Below, piece by piece: positions 13,024 to 25,980 of a DNA stretch of 64,000 bases. The stretch is from Chrysomallon squamiferum (taxonomy: Eukaryota > Mollusca > Gastropoda > Neomphalida > Peltospiridae): NCBI GenBank assembly GCA_012295275.1, contig CM022672.1, positions 33,969,254 through 34,033,253 of the forward strand, in the 5' to 3' direction. Position 1 is the first letter of the stretch. Each line of letters opens with the position of its first letter. The position numbers were made by a program, and so were the translations under genes. A model generated the notes under the pieces. It saw only the letters and a list, made by a program, of their open reading frames with translations, was not told the DNA's origin and did not search any database.

Positions 13024-13304
13024 CTGAAACAAAAATGGAGGCTATGAATATTGCTGTAACAGTATTTCAATTTAATACAAGATTATTAATTTAAAAAATT
13101 ATATTTGAATATTACCTAGAAAAAAAAAAGTACTACTTTATGAATATCCATCCTTGTAATATTTCAGTTTTATACAAGATTATTATAAGGTTATTATTTA
13201 AAAGTCTAACAATATGTATGAGTATTATCTGTATGATAAAGAAAATAACATTAATATATTTGTAGACACCAGATTAGGAAAAGAAATCTATATCAAACAG
13301 AAAT

Positions 13305-13712
13305 AATATCTCATATCAAAGATACAAGTCAACTATCTAAATGAAATGTATCATTGATACATACTCGTATCTCATATCAAGGATACTAATGATACATCAA
13401 CTATCTGAATTAAATGTATCATTGATACATACTCGTATCTCATATCAAGGATACTAATGATACATCAACTATCTGAATTAAATGTATCATTGATACATGC
13501 TTGTATCTCATATCAAGGATACTGATGATACATCAACTATCTGAATTAAATGTATCATTGATACATGCTTGTATCTCATATCAAGGATACTAATGATACA
13601 TCAACTATCTAAATTAAATGTATCATTGATACATACTTGTATCTCATATCAAGGATACTAATGATACATCAACTATCTAAATTAAATGTATCATTGATAC
13701 ATACTTGTATCT
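13305..13712. repeat. 68-bp satellite-like tandem repeat, about six copies
   Basis: The phrase catatcaagg starts at 13373, 13441, 13509, 13577 and 13645, an exact 68-bp period. Each unit contains the imperfect palindrome TGTATCATTGATACA. The array begins with degraded copies near 13305 and ends at 13712. Confidence 0.9.
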
Positions 13713-14406
13713 GGGTACATACATCTAAGTGGGAGGACTAACATACAGTTAAATTACTATCCACAAAGCAACATTGGAGCAATATCCACTGGATCCATTG
13801 CATCCTTAAACCAGTATTGATTATCACTGAACTAGCTGACCAGTCGAAACTGACCATTGCAGTGGTCAAGGTTTGTCAGTTTATTGTTGTTACGTAATTG
13901 CTGGAAAGCTATTATCACCACAAACATTTTTATAATTTATAAAAAATATATATATATTTTCTTGTCTATGCATACAAGTATGTTTATTGTGTTTGTCTTT
14001 TTGTTGTTTGTCCTTTTGTGTGTGTGTGTGTGTTTGTGTTTGTACAAACACACATATATATATATACACACACACATATACACCCAAAGAGGTTAAACAT
14101 TTAAATAAAATGTGGAAATATAATATATGGACAAAGAGACACTATTTCCACACACACAACACACACACACACACACAAATATATAAATTGTGGTTAGAGA
14201 CAGACAGACACCCCACATATGTAAACATACATACATACATATGTACAGACACACAAACAGTACATTTTAAATAAAGAGAGTTAAAATAAAGAGAATATCT
14301 TTTGTAATATTCACCAAAGAGATGTTTGAATTTGTCTTAACAACTAATTCCTTCTTTATTCCTATAAATTTACCTGAATATCTCTTCTCACATAAATAAA
14401 ACACTT

Positions 14407-14471
<65 letters not shown>

Positions 14472-15283
14472 AACACATAAACATATGTACACACAAATAC
14501 ACACAGAATGAACATTAATTTTTTTGATACACTGAAAAAATATTTATTCAAACAAACACAATATCTTACTTACCTTAAAACTAAAAAAATATTAACATTT
14601 ATGGAAAACACAAAAACACATACACAGAAGTGTATTAATCCCTTAGTCAGTAACTGCAATACCAACATTTATCACATGCAATACATTCCATTTATTTCAA
14701 CAGAACACACACATATATATACATATATAGATACATATATATACATACACACATATATCATTTGTTGTTCAAACATATATTTGCTGTTTTGCCAAGAAAC
14801 AACACTTATCATCAAGGGTTTTTTGTTGTTGTTTTTTCAGCCAGATAGGGTTAAATTGTAATATCAACATTTGTTTTACCTGTAATAACAGGTAGGTATT
14901 TTGATCCAGGAGGGGTGTGTGGTAGATATAATCTGAAGAACAAGGGTCTATACGTGGATCAATGGGTTACAATGGAAAAACACGTTTTGTAAAGTCATGG
15001 TCTGGTGACAAGCAATTCCAGCCTGGGTATGAGTGACAAATATGCTAATTACTGTGAACACAGGTGTAAATCTGCTAATTAAGGTAAAACAGAGTGTAAA
15101 TTCACATGTCTGCTAATTAAAGACACACAGGTATAAGTAAATCCTTCGTCATAAGAAGAAATGATAACAAAAGATTAATTTGAAAATACTTCTGAATGAA
15201 ATATTAAGAATTACCCTGTTAATGATGTCTATGTTACATAACATATGGTTTGTACACAATGTTTTATAATGAATAATTACCTT

Positions 15284-15318
<35 letters not shown>

Positions 15319-16035
15319 CCGATCCAAGTCATGCAGTATAAGATAAACAATGTACAAACTGTTTATTTTCATAATTTATCACTAAATTATTGATCATTCA
15401 GAATGTAAATTATGATATTTAATCTTTGTTAAAATGGTTACCCATTTCTTAACTGTATACTATTCTAGACTTTCAGGTCCTGTTAAGTCTAATTTTGTTA
15501 AGTTTAATTCTGAGGTGAGATGCTAACAATGTCAAAATATATTTTTAACTTATCTATGAAATTATAAGTTATAAAGAAAAGTCTTGAATTATTATTATTA
15601 TTGCTATTATTATAATTTTTTTTATTGTTATTATTATTGTTGTTGTTATTATTATTATTACTATTCTTAAGATTTATTTATAAATTAATTAATTTACTTA
15701 TTTCATTATTTATTTATTTTTACATTTTTCAGTAGTTAGCAAAAAGTTCAATGCATTTTTTTAATATACAGCTACATACCTTTGATTAAAATATTCCTTT
15801 TGAAACTGATTAAGATACTTAACTTTACAAATACTCAGAGATTCAAATTACAATTCAAATTAGTTAAAAACAAACACTATGATGCAACAGTTGCAACAAC
15901 AATTTACACAAACACTCTAACCACTGACCTACTTAATCACCTTAACTGACACCAGATTAACTGTAAGTTGTTTGATTAACTAGTTAAGTAATTGCCATCG
16001 ATTTATTCTTACTAGTTCCTGTCTTAAATGGCTGC
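13713..16035. other. No gene recognised; simple repeats
   Basis: Non-coding, probably the first intron of the AKNA-like gene. It holds TG/CA tracts (14018-14085, 14150-14177), a 58-bp AT array (14409-14467), further AT/CA (15283-15318) and ATT repeats (15588-15661). Confidence 0.5.
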
Positions 16036-16049
16036 TTAGCAACCAGATC

Positions 16050-16241
16050 ATGGCCGATGCAGGATTAATTTATAAACATTTGTGGAAATTAGGATTATTT
16101 GTATCTCGTTGTTTTAGCTTTTGTCATAAATTATTCATCTTTTGTATCACCGATTCTGTTGTGTGGAGTTGCATTTTGACTGTTCTTTACAGTTTAGTGA
16201 CAGTTTTACAGTTCATTTTGATGAAATTTCGCATTAAGTGA
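16050..16241 (+). CDS. Possible small membrane protein ORF (63 codons)
   Basis: The frame begins MADAGLIYKHLWK in a good start context (ATCATGGCC). It encodes two hydrophobic stretches, roughly residues 11-34 and 37-58. Just upstream is GGTTGCTAAGCAGCC on the minus strand, close to an RFX-type inverted repeat. I do not recognise the protein. AT-rich DNA makes hydrophobic frames of this length by chance, so it may be spurious. Confidence 0.2.
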   Translation: MADAGLIYKHLWKLGLFVSRCFSFCHKLFIFCITDSVVWSCILTVLYSLVTVLQFILMKFRIK

Positions 16242-16339
16242 TAAATGTACAGTTCATTTTAATCATCTTACATTTAGTGACAAGTTTACAGTTCATTTTT
16301 AATCATTACTGCCATTCATTGAGTTTTACATTATTGTAT

Positions 16340-16398
16340 GTATTATTGTATGTATGAGTGTATGTATGTATATATGAGTGTATGTATATATGTATGTA

Positions 16399-16451
<53 letters not shown>

Positions 16452-16497
16452 ATGTATGTGTGTACGTATGTATGTATGTATGTATGTATGTATGTTT
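16340..16497. repeat. GTAT/TG microsatellite
   Basis: TGTATG tetranucleotide-type repeats flank a TG tract (16405-16433). The frames across it are Tyr/Val/Cys or His/Thr repeats and are not genes. Confidence 0.9.
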
Positions 16498-16939
16498 GAT
16501 ACATCCCAAAAAGCTAAAATTTTTGTTCACTAACCAAAAAAAAAGAAGATATAAACTGATCTAGCCATAATAATTATCTTGCCACTGTTTTTTTCAGTGA
16601 CTGCAAGTTAAAGAAATGTATTAGACCATTTATTTATACTGCTGCAAAACATAACAAAAATCTGTGGTTTTAAATCACACACAAGTTAAAGAGATCAGAA
16701 AAACAGTGGGAATCATTGTTGATTATCTGACATTTTAAATAATAATGTTGTGTTCTGGGTATATCAATAAACATTGCTGAATAAAATAATACTTTAAAAG
16801 TGAAGAAAAAAGAAGAAAAAAAAAAATGGTTTATGATGTTGGTGCAGGCATGAGAAATCATTAAATGATCCAAATGTAAATTTTCTGGGTGTTGCCAAAG
16901 GTGTTTTTGCCTTGATAGTGAAGATTAAAAGGTACTGAA

Positions 16940-17470
16940 AGATCCCTGAAATTCAAATGTTTATGAACACCTGAAATTGTGATATTAAAAAAAAAGCCCC
17001 TGAAATTATCATATTAAATAACACCTAAAATTATGATATTAAAAAACACCTAAATGATGATATTTATAAACACCTGAAATTATGATATTTATAAACACCT
17101 GAATTATGATATTAAATAATACATGCAGTTATGATATTAAATAATACCTGAAATTATGAAATTAAATATCACCTGAAATTACGATATTAAATAACACCTG
17201 AAATTATATTAAGAAACACCTGAAATTATATTAAGAAATACCTGAAATTATGATTCTGGTGAACATCTGAAATTATGATGTTTAAAAAAAAAACCATCTA
17301 AAATTCTGTTATTAGGTAACACCTGAAATTATAATATTTATAGACACCTGAAATTTTGATTTTAAAAAACATTTGAATTTAAAGAACACCTGAATTATGA
17401 TATTAAATAATACCTGAAATTATGATATTAAATAAAACCTGAAATGATGTTTTTAAAAAGACACTGAAAT
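16940..17470 (-). repeat. Degenerate ~30-35 bp minisatellite with acceptor-like units
   Basis: The phrase acacctgaaattatgatatt recurs about 15-20 times. On the minus strand each unit reads TAATTTCAG followed by GTGTT, an acceptor-like sequence. I could not find an exon beside it. Confidence 0.7.
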
Positions 17471-17589
17471 TATTATATTTATGACATTTGCTGTAAGAAA
17501 GAAGGTAAAAGGTGATTTGTACTGAACACCGTGACAGCGATTTGTAAACTTTCAAGTTGAATCTTGTTCTTTGATTCTGATCAGAACAG

Positions 17590-17832
17590 TGTAATAAACA
17601 ACACACCTGGCAAATGTCCAGGTAAAACAGACTGAAATACCTGTATCAATGATTACAGGTAAGAAGACACAAATTCTTGAGTATGAAGTTGACACAGATT
17701 TTTTTTTTAATAGATTTAATTTTTTATATATTTTTTTTTATACAGATTTGCGTAATAAAGAATGAACTTGAACAGCATAACTGGCAAACTTCCAGGTAAA
17801 ACAGACTGAAATACCTGTATGTTTGAAATAGA
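17590..17832. repeat. Pair of ~43-bp direct repeats
   Basis: The phrase ccaggtaaaacagactgaaa occurs at about 17617 and 17793 with similar flanks (ctggcaaa upstream, tacctgtat downstream). The spacing is about 176 bp. Function unknown. Confidence 0.7.
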
Positions 17833-17839
17833 CAAGGAT

Positions 17840-18268
17840 TATTATTATTATTTATTTATTTTTATTTTTTTAAAGACATGTGTAGTTTCACTAGCAAAAT
17901 AGTGAACTTAACACAACTTACATCTGTTTTGAAATATTTTACCTTTATTTTTATCTTTATTTATAAACATTACAAAGACACCCCCCCCCATTCTAGATCT
18001 GTACCTGACTTGGGGAATTTTTACTGGGGAAAGTGAACTGATAAATTATAATCTGAACTCTTGTAGTTTATAATTCACTGACAGTTATACATGTGAAAAA
18101 AATTCTAAAATAAATTTGTATTAACAGTAATAAATGACAACATCTCAAATCATTTATACACTTGCAGCTTATAAAGCAGAGCAACCAAATATAAATAAAA
18201 TGTACATGTATAAAATGAGATAACTTATATTCCTGAAAATCTATTTCACAAAAGGTTTTTTAAAAAGA

Positions 18269-18320
<52 letters not shown>

Positions 18321-18796
18321 CAAACAAACATTTTACCTTATTTGCAAGGTATAAGCAATATTCTGCCAAATTAAATTTTTTTTTTTCAATTCAAATTTTG
18401 GACAGAAATAAATAAAAAAGGTTATGTATTATAAGAAAATATACAATTTCATAAAGAGATGAAGATGTTGTGTTAATTCAGGAATTAATGAATTGTTGAC
18501 TTTATCACAGAATATTTTAATAATACCTAGTGTCACTGTCAATCACTATTTTATTATTATTATTTTTTTTTTGGAGGGATTGGTTGAGGAATGACAAACA
18601 TGGAATCCACTGCTGAAAATTCAATGTGCAACTTTTATCAATCTTGCACAAGAAATCTTAATTTATTTTCATATTCAACAAGATGGGGGAGAAAAATAAA
18701 AATCTCTAAAACAATAAATGCGGAATGAGAAATAACTGTATGGGCAAAATATAAATTATCCATACTGTGTGTGTGTGTGTGTGTGTGTTAAAACAG

Positions 18797-18848
<52 letters not shown>

Positions 18849-19120
18849 AATTCACAAACTGTTTGGTTTTTGTTTATATTATTAAAATAAGGATTGTGAA
18901 TTTTCTGTATGTATAATAATGTGTGCTTATGTTGTGTATCTTCAGTCATTTATATCATATATGTATTGAAATATATTTATATATATTTTAAAAATAATTT
19001 GTTAATTGAAACTAACGGCATAATAATGACAATGCTTACTTATAAACACAAGAAATATTATATGTATGCTTCATAGAATATAATTTATGTGCAAGTATTA
19101 AAACCAAATAATTAATGTTA
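17840..19120. other. No gene recognised
   Basis: AT-rich sequence with an AAT array (18271-18318), a C-run (17981-17989), and adjacent TG, AT and CA tracts (18768-18848). No exon signal was found. Confidence 0.5.
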
Positions 19121-19129
19121 TATTACGTG

Positions 19130-19690
19130 CATGCATGCGTATTGTTACATTCACGTAACATTGTATTGATGTCAGTGCATGTGCGTGCATTCACTCATTT
19201 GTACTTGTTATCTTTCTACAGGTGTTCGTGGTATAATTAAACTTCAATTAAATCACGTTTATTAACGAAATACACCAGGTGTACATCCAAAATTAATCAT
19301 CATTTTACAGCGTAATAAGTTAACTTTATTATCATCCATTCGTGTTTGGACGCCATTAAGGCAGGTACGTTCGATAACTGCGTGTAAAATATATAGCGTC
19401 TCGTTTCCACAGAAACAACCTAATTTGTCTTACTTCTGAAATCCGTGTCAACAATTGACTCTTAATTATCTGCCTGTGAAATAAACACAGTGAGAGGGAT
19501 CATCAAGAAATTGTGCAATATTACACACACACACACACACACAGCAATAATTAATGAAATAAATGTATTCAGTTTGTACGTACCTTCTATATTTTTCACA
19601 TCGTAACACGTTCCGGATGTTTCTCTTTGTTAGCGATATGTGGATCCGTTTCAACATGTACACCGCCGGGTTTTGTGTAAATTGTGGATT
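19130..19690 (-). promoter_or_regulatory. Promoter-like region with a candidate minus-strand first exon
   Basis: CpG density rises clearly against the flanks. On the minus strand a possible first exon ends at 19584 with a strong donor, GAAG followed by GTACGTAC. On the plus strand GGCAG followed by GTACGTTC at 19362-19374 is a donor in the opposite direction. Between them GTTTCCACAGAAAC (19403-19416) differs from an RFX X-box at one position. The nearest minus-strand gene downstream is the AKNA-like gene, so this could be its promoter. That link is inference. Confidence 0.35.
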
Positions 19691-19857
19691 TGCCGAAATG
19701 TACTCAGCGAAAGGATATTAAATTTTATAAACACATAAACCGTAATGAATATATAAATGTGATCGGTCTGTGTTAATTGCTATATTTTGATATTTAAATT
19801 TTTTTTAAAGTAAATATTTATAAACAAATTGAAGCTACAAGACACAGAGTAACAGAC

Positions 19858-19892
<35 letters not shown>

Positions 19893-20047
19893 TATTTAAA
19901 AAGTGATAATACTAACTTATTCTCTACTCTGGGATCTACGATGTTATTTTGAAATTAATAAAAATCTGTCTTTTGACAAAGAAAGTTTACTGCAAATCCC
20001 CTCGCATTTTCAATTTAGTTTATCAATATATTTCTTCTTTTATTTGA

Positions 20048-20205
20048 ATATTATTTATTTATACATTTATTTATTTATTTATTTATCTATTTATCTATCT
20101 ATTTATTTATTTATTTATTTATCTATTTATTTATACATTTATTTATTTATTTATCTATTTATTTATACATTTATTTATTTATTTATCTATTTATTTATAA
20201 ACTAT
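20048..20205. repeat. TTTA/TCTA tetranucleotide microsatellite
   Basis: Runs of TTTA with TCTA interruptions. The Tyr/Leu/Ile frame through it is an artefact. Confidence 0.95.
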
Positions 20206-20691
20206 TATTTTATCATCATTAAATTTTGATTAAAAAAATTATCTGGTTCAAAGGTTTTTGAATTACGACCTAGAACATGTTAGAATGGATTGTTTTATTT
20301 TTTAATTTCAAGGTCATGTATTAAAAAAACTACACAACGACGACGACAGAAAAGAAAAAGAAAGAACGATAGTAACTGGTCAGGTTTGCTTCGAAGAATT
20401 TTATTATTATTGCTGCTGTTGTTGTTATTGTTGTTGTTGGTGGTGGTGTTGCTGTTGTTGTTGATCTCTGTCTGAAGTAAATTTTATCAACCATTCTCGA
20501 CTTTAAATTGAGATTTATCACTCAGTGAATGTTATAACAAGTTATTTTACAATCAACTCTTTCTTAGATAACACTTAGAACTGGAGTTGCCAATAGGCCA
20601 GACTTTTAAATCAACATTTTAAGAAAGTGTTTCGAGCCCCCAACTGCCCCAAAGCGTAAGGTTAATCGACCTTGACATATTAATGAATACT

Positions 20692-20705
20692 GTTGCCATG
20701 GAAAC
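20692..20705. promoter_or_regulatory. Perfect RFX X-box motif
   Basis: GTTGCCATGGAAAC matches the RFX X-box consensus GTHNYYATRRNAAC at every position. Such sites typically lie near starts of ciliary and centrosomal genes. It is about 1 kb upstream of the candidate first exon of the AKNA-like gene. Function is inferred from the motif only. Confidence 0.4.
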
Positions 20706-21059
20706 ATATGCTGTTTTAAGAACTTCGAGTATCTACTTTATTTCGATCTCCGTGAAATTTTATGCAATATTTACGCGAATGTTTCATAGCTGTCAGTACA
20801 AATTAAGAAAATAACGAATTAAATCGATAGAAGAAGTCATGTTTATTCAACAACTGAATATCAATAATGAATAAATTTATAAATTTAAAGAAATGAAACG
20901 AATTAAAATGCACATATAATTAAAACTACCTGTACTAGCGCCTATCTATCTATTTATCTATTTTATTTTATTTTATTGCACGTAATGTAAAAAACAACAC
21001 GGTAACAAGTGGAGGCTTTTTTTTATTTGTTCTGTAAATATTCCTTTCATTTTTCACTA

Positions 21060-21123
21060 ATTACGTTTTCCCAAATAAATCCACACGCACCTTATCTTTT
21101 TCGAATGACGTAATGCTGTTATA

Positions 21124-21157
<34 letters not shown>

Positions 21158-21330
21158 GCCTATCGATAAATCACGTGACATGTGCACAACTATTGTTTGG
21201 TTTTAGCCGAGTCTAAAATTAACTTGATTCAGTAAGTTGAAAATTTTAAAGAAAAACACCATTCATCATTTGTTATCTGCAGCGCCAGTCTACTGTAGTT
21301 ATTCGCAGTGGTAAACATATTTGAATTATA
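21060..21330. promoter_or_regulatory. CpG-enriched stretch with palindromic E-box
   Basis: A less AT-rich patch contains TCACGTGA (21171-21178), ATCGAT (21161-21166) and a GACGTAA element (21107-21113). It resembles promoter DNA, but I cannot attach it to a gene. Confidence 0.25.
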
Positions 21331-21897
21331 ACCTAATTTTATTTGTTTTTTAAAATATATATAGGAGTGTGTGTGTGTGTGTTTTTGGCTAGATAGATAG
21401 ATATATATTTTTCTTTCTTTTTACAAAACAAAGTTTCAGTAATATATAATGTACTGTGGCTAGTTAACAAATTTTACAGTAACATCGTTTGGTGATTTTT
21501 TCCCTTTGTTATTATTATTGTTGTTGTTGCTGGGTTTTTTTCTCACTTTTAATATTAATTAATAAATTAATTTGTATTTATTTTTTCTTTTGATCCTGAT
21601 TCAAAACAAAACCAACTTCTTTGTTCACAATAATTTTGTTTATTATTTTGTAAATATCAAAGAAAACAAAAGGTACACTGAAATATCATTGAGCTACAGA
21701 ATTATGTAAATAAGACATTTAGACACAAACACAGTTTGAGATAAAGGCTGATAGTGATGAATGAATGAATGAATTAATATAAATATTAAGAATATTAATG
21801 ATTCAGTAATATATGAAACGAAACTGCACTGATGAATAAGAATTATGAATCAAGATTTTATGCCAATCACATAAAAAATACAAATACAAATAATACA

Positions 21898-21948
<51 letters not shown>

Positions 21949-23840
21949 GTAACAATGCAACACATTAATTAAAAATGAATAACATACCTGATTAAAAAAA
22001 AAAAAAAAAAAAAAAAAATACCCTGTCTGTGAAGTCCATTTTCGCCAAGTTATTTGTAAATGAATTGTCTAACAATGAGCAAAGGAAAATGTACGTTTGT
22101 AATAGAAAAGAGAAAGTTTATTTGAAAAAAAAAAAAAAAAAAAAAAATAAAAATTGCAATCTGATAATTATTCTTTCATGGCCAGTTGTAAATCTGTATC
22201 CAGTGTTTTATTAATCTTTGGTATTTTTAGAACTTTATTTCTTTAATTTTAAATTTTTATTTTTATTTTACTATGCTGGGACATAAGTTGTGTGAGTATT
22301 ATTATTATTTTTTACCTGTTATTATCTGAGGTAGAAATTAAAAATTATTAACAAAAATATGCTGCCTCAAAAGAAACAACAAAAATATTTGTAACAGGTA
22401 AAATAAATTTTCTGATAATCTAAACAAACTACAGTTGATTGCTAACAGCCAGGTTTTGTTCATAAATAAATAAAACAATACAAATCAATAATACTAATAA
22501 ATTACTAAATAAAAATAAAATAAATTTATAATTAATAATAATAAAAAAGAAAAAAAAAACATTATTTTTATATTTAATATCCTTATTTTCTTATTCCAAA
22601 AACATTTGATTTACAAACTGAATCATGCAAGAAGGATTTTCTCAAATGAACTTTGATTTAAGAGGACAACCCCCACCCAAAAAAAAACAAAAAAACAAAG
22701 ATTAAAAAACTAAATTAAAAACAATAATTTTGTAAAATTTTATTTAAATGATTTTTGTTATAATGTCACATCAGTTTTTTTTTAAATCTTCTGCTGAAAA
22801 GATTATCTTACAAAGCAGAGAAGGGAGACAACTTCAAATTAATCAGTTTATTATGTTAACATTTTTTTTTTTTAAAGGATGATTAAAAAAAAACCCTGAT
22901 ATTTTAAAATTTATTTTTGTTTCCTCAGAAAAATAAAGAGCATGTTTAAAATAAGTTTAAATATAAAATAAATAACAAACATATAGGAAATAAACATTAT
23001 AAAACATTAGTCATTTTTAAAAATGCCCTTAACTGATTGCCAAATTCTAGGCTACATACATTTTCAAAATGGTGAACACTTACACATTTATCAATGATAC
23101 ATTATGCTATTTTTTGCACAGCGCCACCTAGCATATAAAATATCAGGGCTGATAACTCTAGCTAGTGCAATATCTTGAAATACCTCACCAAAGATGGCCT
23201 TCAAGGATTTCAAAATATCTTGTGTCAAAAGTTTTAAAATTGTTAAAATTGTTATATTTCTTGGATATAATTTTTTTTTTTATTTTTTTTTTTTTAATTT
23301 GATTTTCCATCTTAGATCTAAATACTGCTAACCCATTTGATGCTTGTAATAATAATAAAAAAAGCTTTCTTCATAACGTACAAAATATCTTCCATAAGAA
23401 ATGAGTTCAGATAGGATTATTTTTTTGTAATTTTAATTTTCATTATATTGATGATGGTACACATAATGGGTGATTAAGGACCTAATTAAAGATTGTGGTA
23501 TACAGACTAGATATTCAATTAATTAAGATATTAAGGAGAATTATGAACAATATTTACAAAACTATTACTGACTACACAAATAGTAAGAATGACAATGAAA
23601 GAAATGTCAAAAATAGTAATTATACCATAATTACATACAAATACCTTCACAGAGAAAATATTATGTCAGGAATTTTGTCCTATTTAAAACACTCTTTGTA
23701 TTTTGAACCAAATAAATTTAGCCACTCTCAAATTAACAACAAAAGCATTAATAATGATTTTTTTTAAATCTGTGAAGATTTTTGCTTCTATGGTAAAAGG
23801 CAAAGAGTTTATATGTGATCATGAAAATTCATTTTTCTAA
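21331..23840. other. Intergenic sequence between the AKNA-like gene and flotillin-1
   Basis: No coding exon seen. It holds an AAT array (21898-21947), A-runs (21995-22018 and 22126-22146) and several short T-runs. The open frames are short, Lys/Asn-rich and consistent with chance. Confidence 0.6.
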
Positions 23841-23852
23841 AAAAAAAGTTTT

Positions 23853-23858
23853 TTTATT
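23853..23858 (-). terminator. Polyadenylation signal of flotillin-1
   Basis: Minus-strand AATAAA lies about 120 nt downstream of the flotillin stop codon at 23978. Sequence before it is ordinary 3' UTR, and sequence after it is A/T-rich. Confidence 0.5.
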
Positions 23859-23977
23859 TTTGTGGTCTGGTAAAAAGTTCCTGCATCAGATCTTGGATTA
23901 TTTTCTAGAATATTCCAGGAATTCAAACATCCGCAGGACAACTCTGGTGAAGTTGAAGTGGTTTTGGTCCATAATTC

Positions 23978-25916
23978 TTAGACTTTCCTCTGGGTCATTT
24001 TCATTGTCTGAATAAAATAAAATAAAAAATGTTTTATAAAAACTGTGATTAAAAACATAAATTGTCTGCAAATTCTTCAGAAGGTTGTTATTTTTGAACA
24101 ATAAAAGTTCAGACAGTATTTTTAAGATCTTGTCTACTCACTCTCGTAACATTAATTTCAGTATTTGTTTAAACTTGTCTACTCTCTCTCGTAACATTAA
24201 TTTCAGTATTTTAAAAAAAACTTGTCTACTCACTCTTGTAACATTAATTTCAGTACTTTTAAAAAACTTGTCTACTCACTCTTGTAACATTAATTTCAGT
24301 ATTTGTTTAAACTTGTCTACTCACTCTTGTAACATTAATTTCAGTACTTTTAAAAAACTTGTCTACTCACTCTTGTAACATTAATTTCAGTATTTGTTTA
24401 AACTTGTCTACTCACTCTTGTAACATTAATTTCAGTATTTTTAAAAAACTTGTCTACTCACTCTTGTAACATTAATTTCAGTATTTTTAAAAAACTTGTC
24501 TAATCACTCTTGTAACATTAATTTCAGTATTTGTTTAAACTTGTCTACTCACTCTTGTAACATTAATTTCAGTATTTTTAAAAAACTTGTCTACTCACTC
24601 TTGTAACATTAATTTCAGTACTTTTAAAAAACTTGTCTACTCACTCTTGTAACATTAATTTCAGTATTTTTAAAAAACTTGTCTACTCACTCTTGTAACA
24701 TTAATTTCAGTATTTTTAAAAAACTTGTCTACTCATTCTCGTAACATTAATTTCAGTACTTTTAAAAAACTTGTCTACTCACTCTGGTAACATTAATTTC
24801 AGTATTTTAAAAAAACTTGTCTACTCACTCTTGTAACATTAATTTCAGTACTTTTAAAAAACTTGTCTACTCTCTCGTAACATTAATTTTAGTACTTTTA
24901 AAAAACCTGTCTACTCACTCTCATAACATTAATTTCAGTATTTTTTAAAAACTTGTCTACTCACTCTCGTAACATTAATTTCAGTATTTTTCAAAAAAAT
25001 TGTCTACTCACTCTGGTAATGTTAATTTCGGTAGTTAAAACCATAACAAAATACTAACTACTCACTCTGGTAATGTTAATATCAGTATTTAAAAACAACA
25101 AAACCCTATCACTAGTAGTAGTAATGTGAATTTTGTTATTTAAAAAACTTGTCTACTCACTCTGGTAATGTTAATTTTGTTATTTAAAACAAACTGGTCT
25201 ACTCACTCTGGTAACGTTAATTTTGTTATTTAAAAACAACTGGTCTACTCACTTTGGTAATGTTAATTTTGTTATTTAAAAACAAATGGTCTACTCACTC
25301 TGGTAATGTTAATTTTGTTATTTAAAACAAACTGGTCTACTCAATCTGGTGATGTTAATTTTGTTATTTAAAACAAACTGGTCTACTCTCTCTGGTAATG
25401 TTAATTTTGTTATTTAAAACAAACTTCTACTCACTCTGGTGATGTTAATTTTGTTATTTAAAACAAACTTCTACTCACTCTGATGATGTTAATTTTGTTA
25501 TTTAAAAACAAACTTCTTCTCACTCTGATGATGTTAATTTTGTTATTTAAAAACAAACATCTACTCACTCTGATGATGTTAATTTTGTTATTTAAAAACA
25601 AACTTCTACTCACTCTGATGATGTTAATTTTGTTATTTAAAAACAAACATCTACTCACTCTGATGATGTTAATTTTGTTATTTAAAAACAAACTTCTACT
25701 CACTCTGATGATGTTAATTCCGGTCAGGTTTTCTACAACACTCGGCAGTTTCTCCATTATTCCCATCACTTCATTTGTCAGCTTCATCGCTCCAACTTCA
25801 CCCTTTCCACTCGACACCATCGTCACCTTCTTGCACTTTGTCAATGGAGCAGAGATTTCTGCAGCCACCTGATGATGATAATAATAATAATAATAATAAT
25901 GATGATAATAATAATA

Positions 25917-25980
<64 letters not shown>

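Noticed and set aside
23898-24101. 67-codon minus-strand frame ending RMFEFLEYSRK
   Set aside because: It overlaps the flotillin terminal exon in another frame. The phase-correct reading stops at 23978 and gives the expected family length.
24125-25703. CRISPR-like regular repeats
   Set aside because: The units abut without unique spacers, lie in a eukaryotic intron, and copy the adjacent exon-intron junction.
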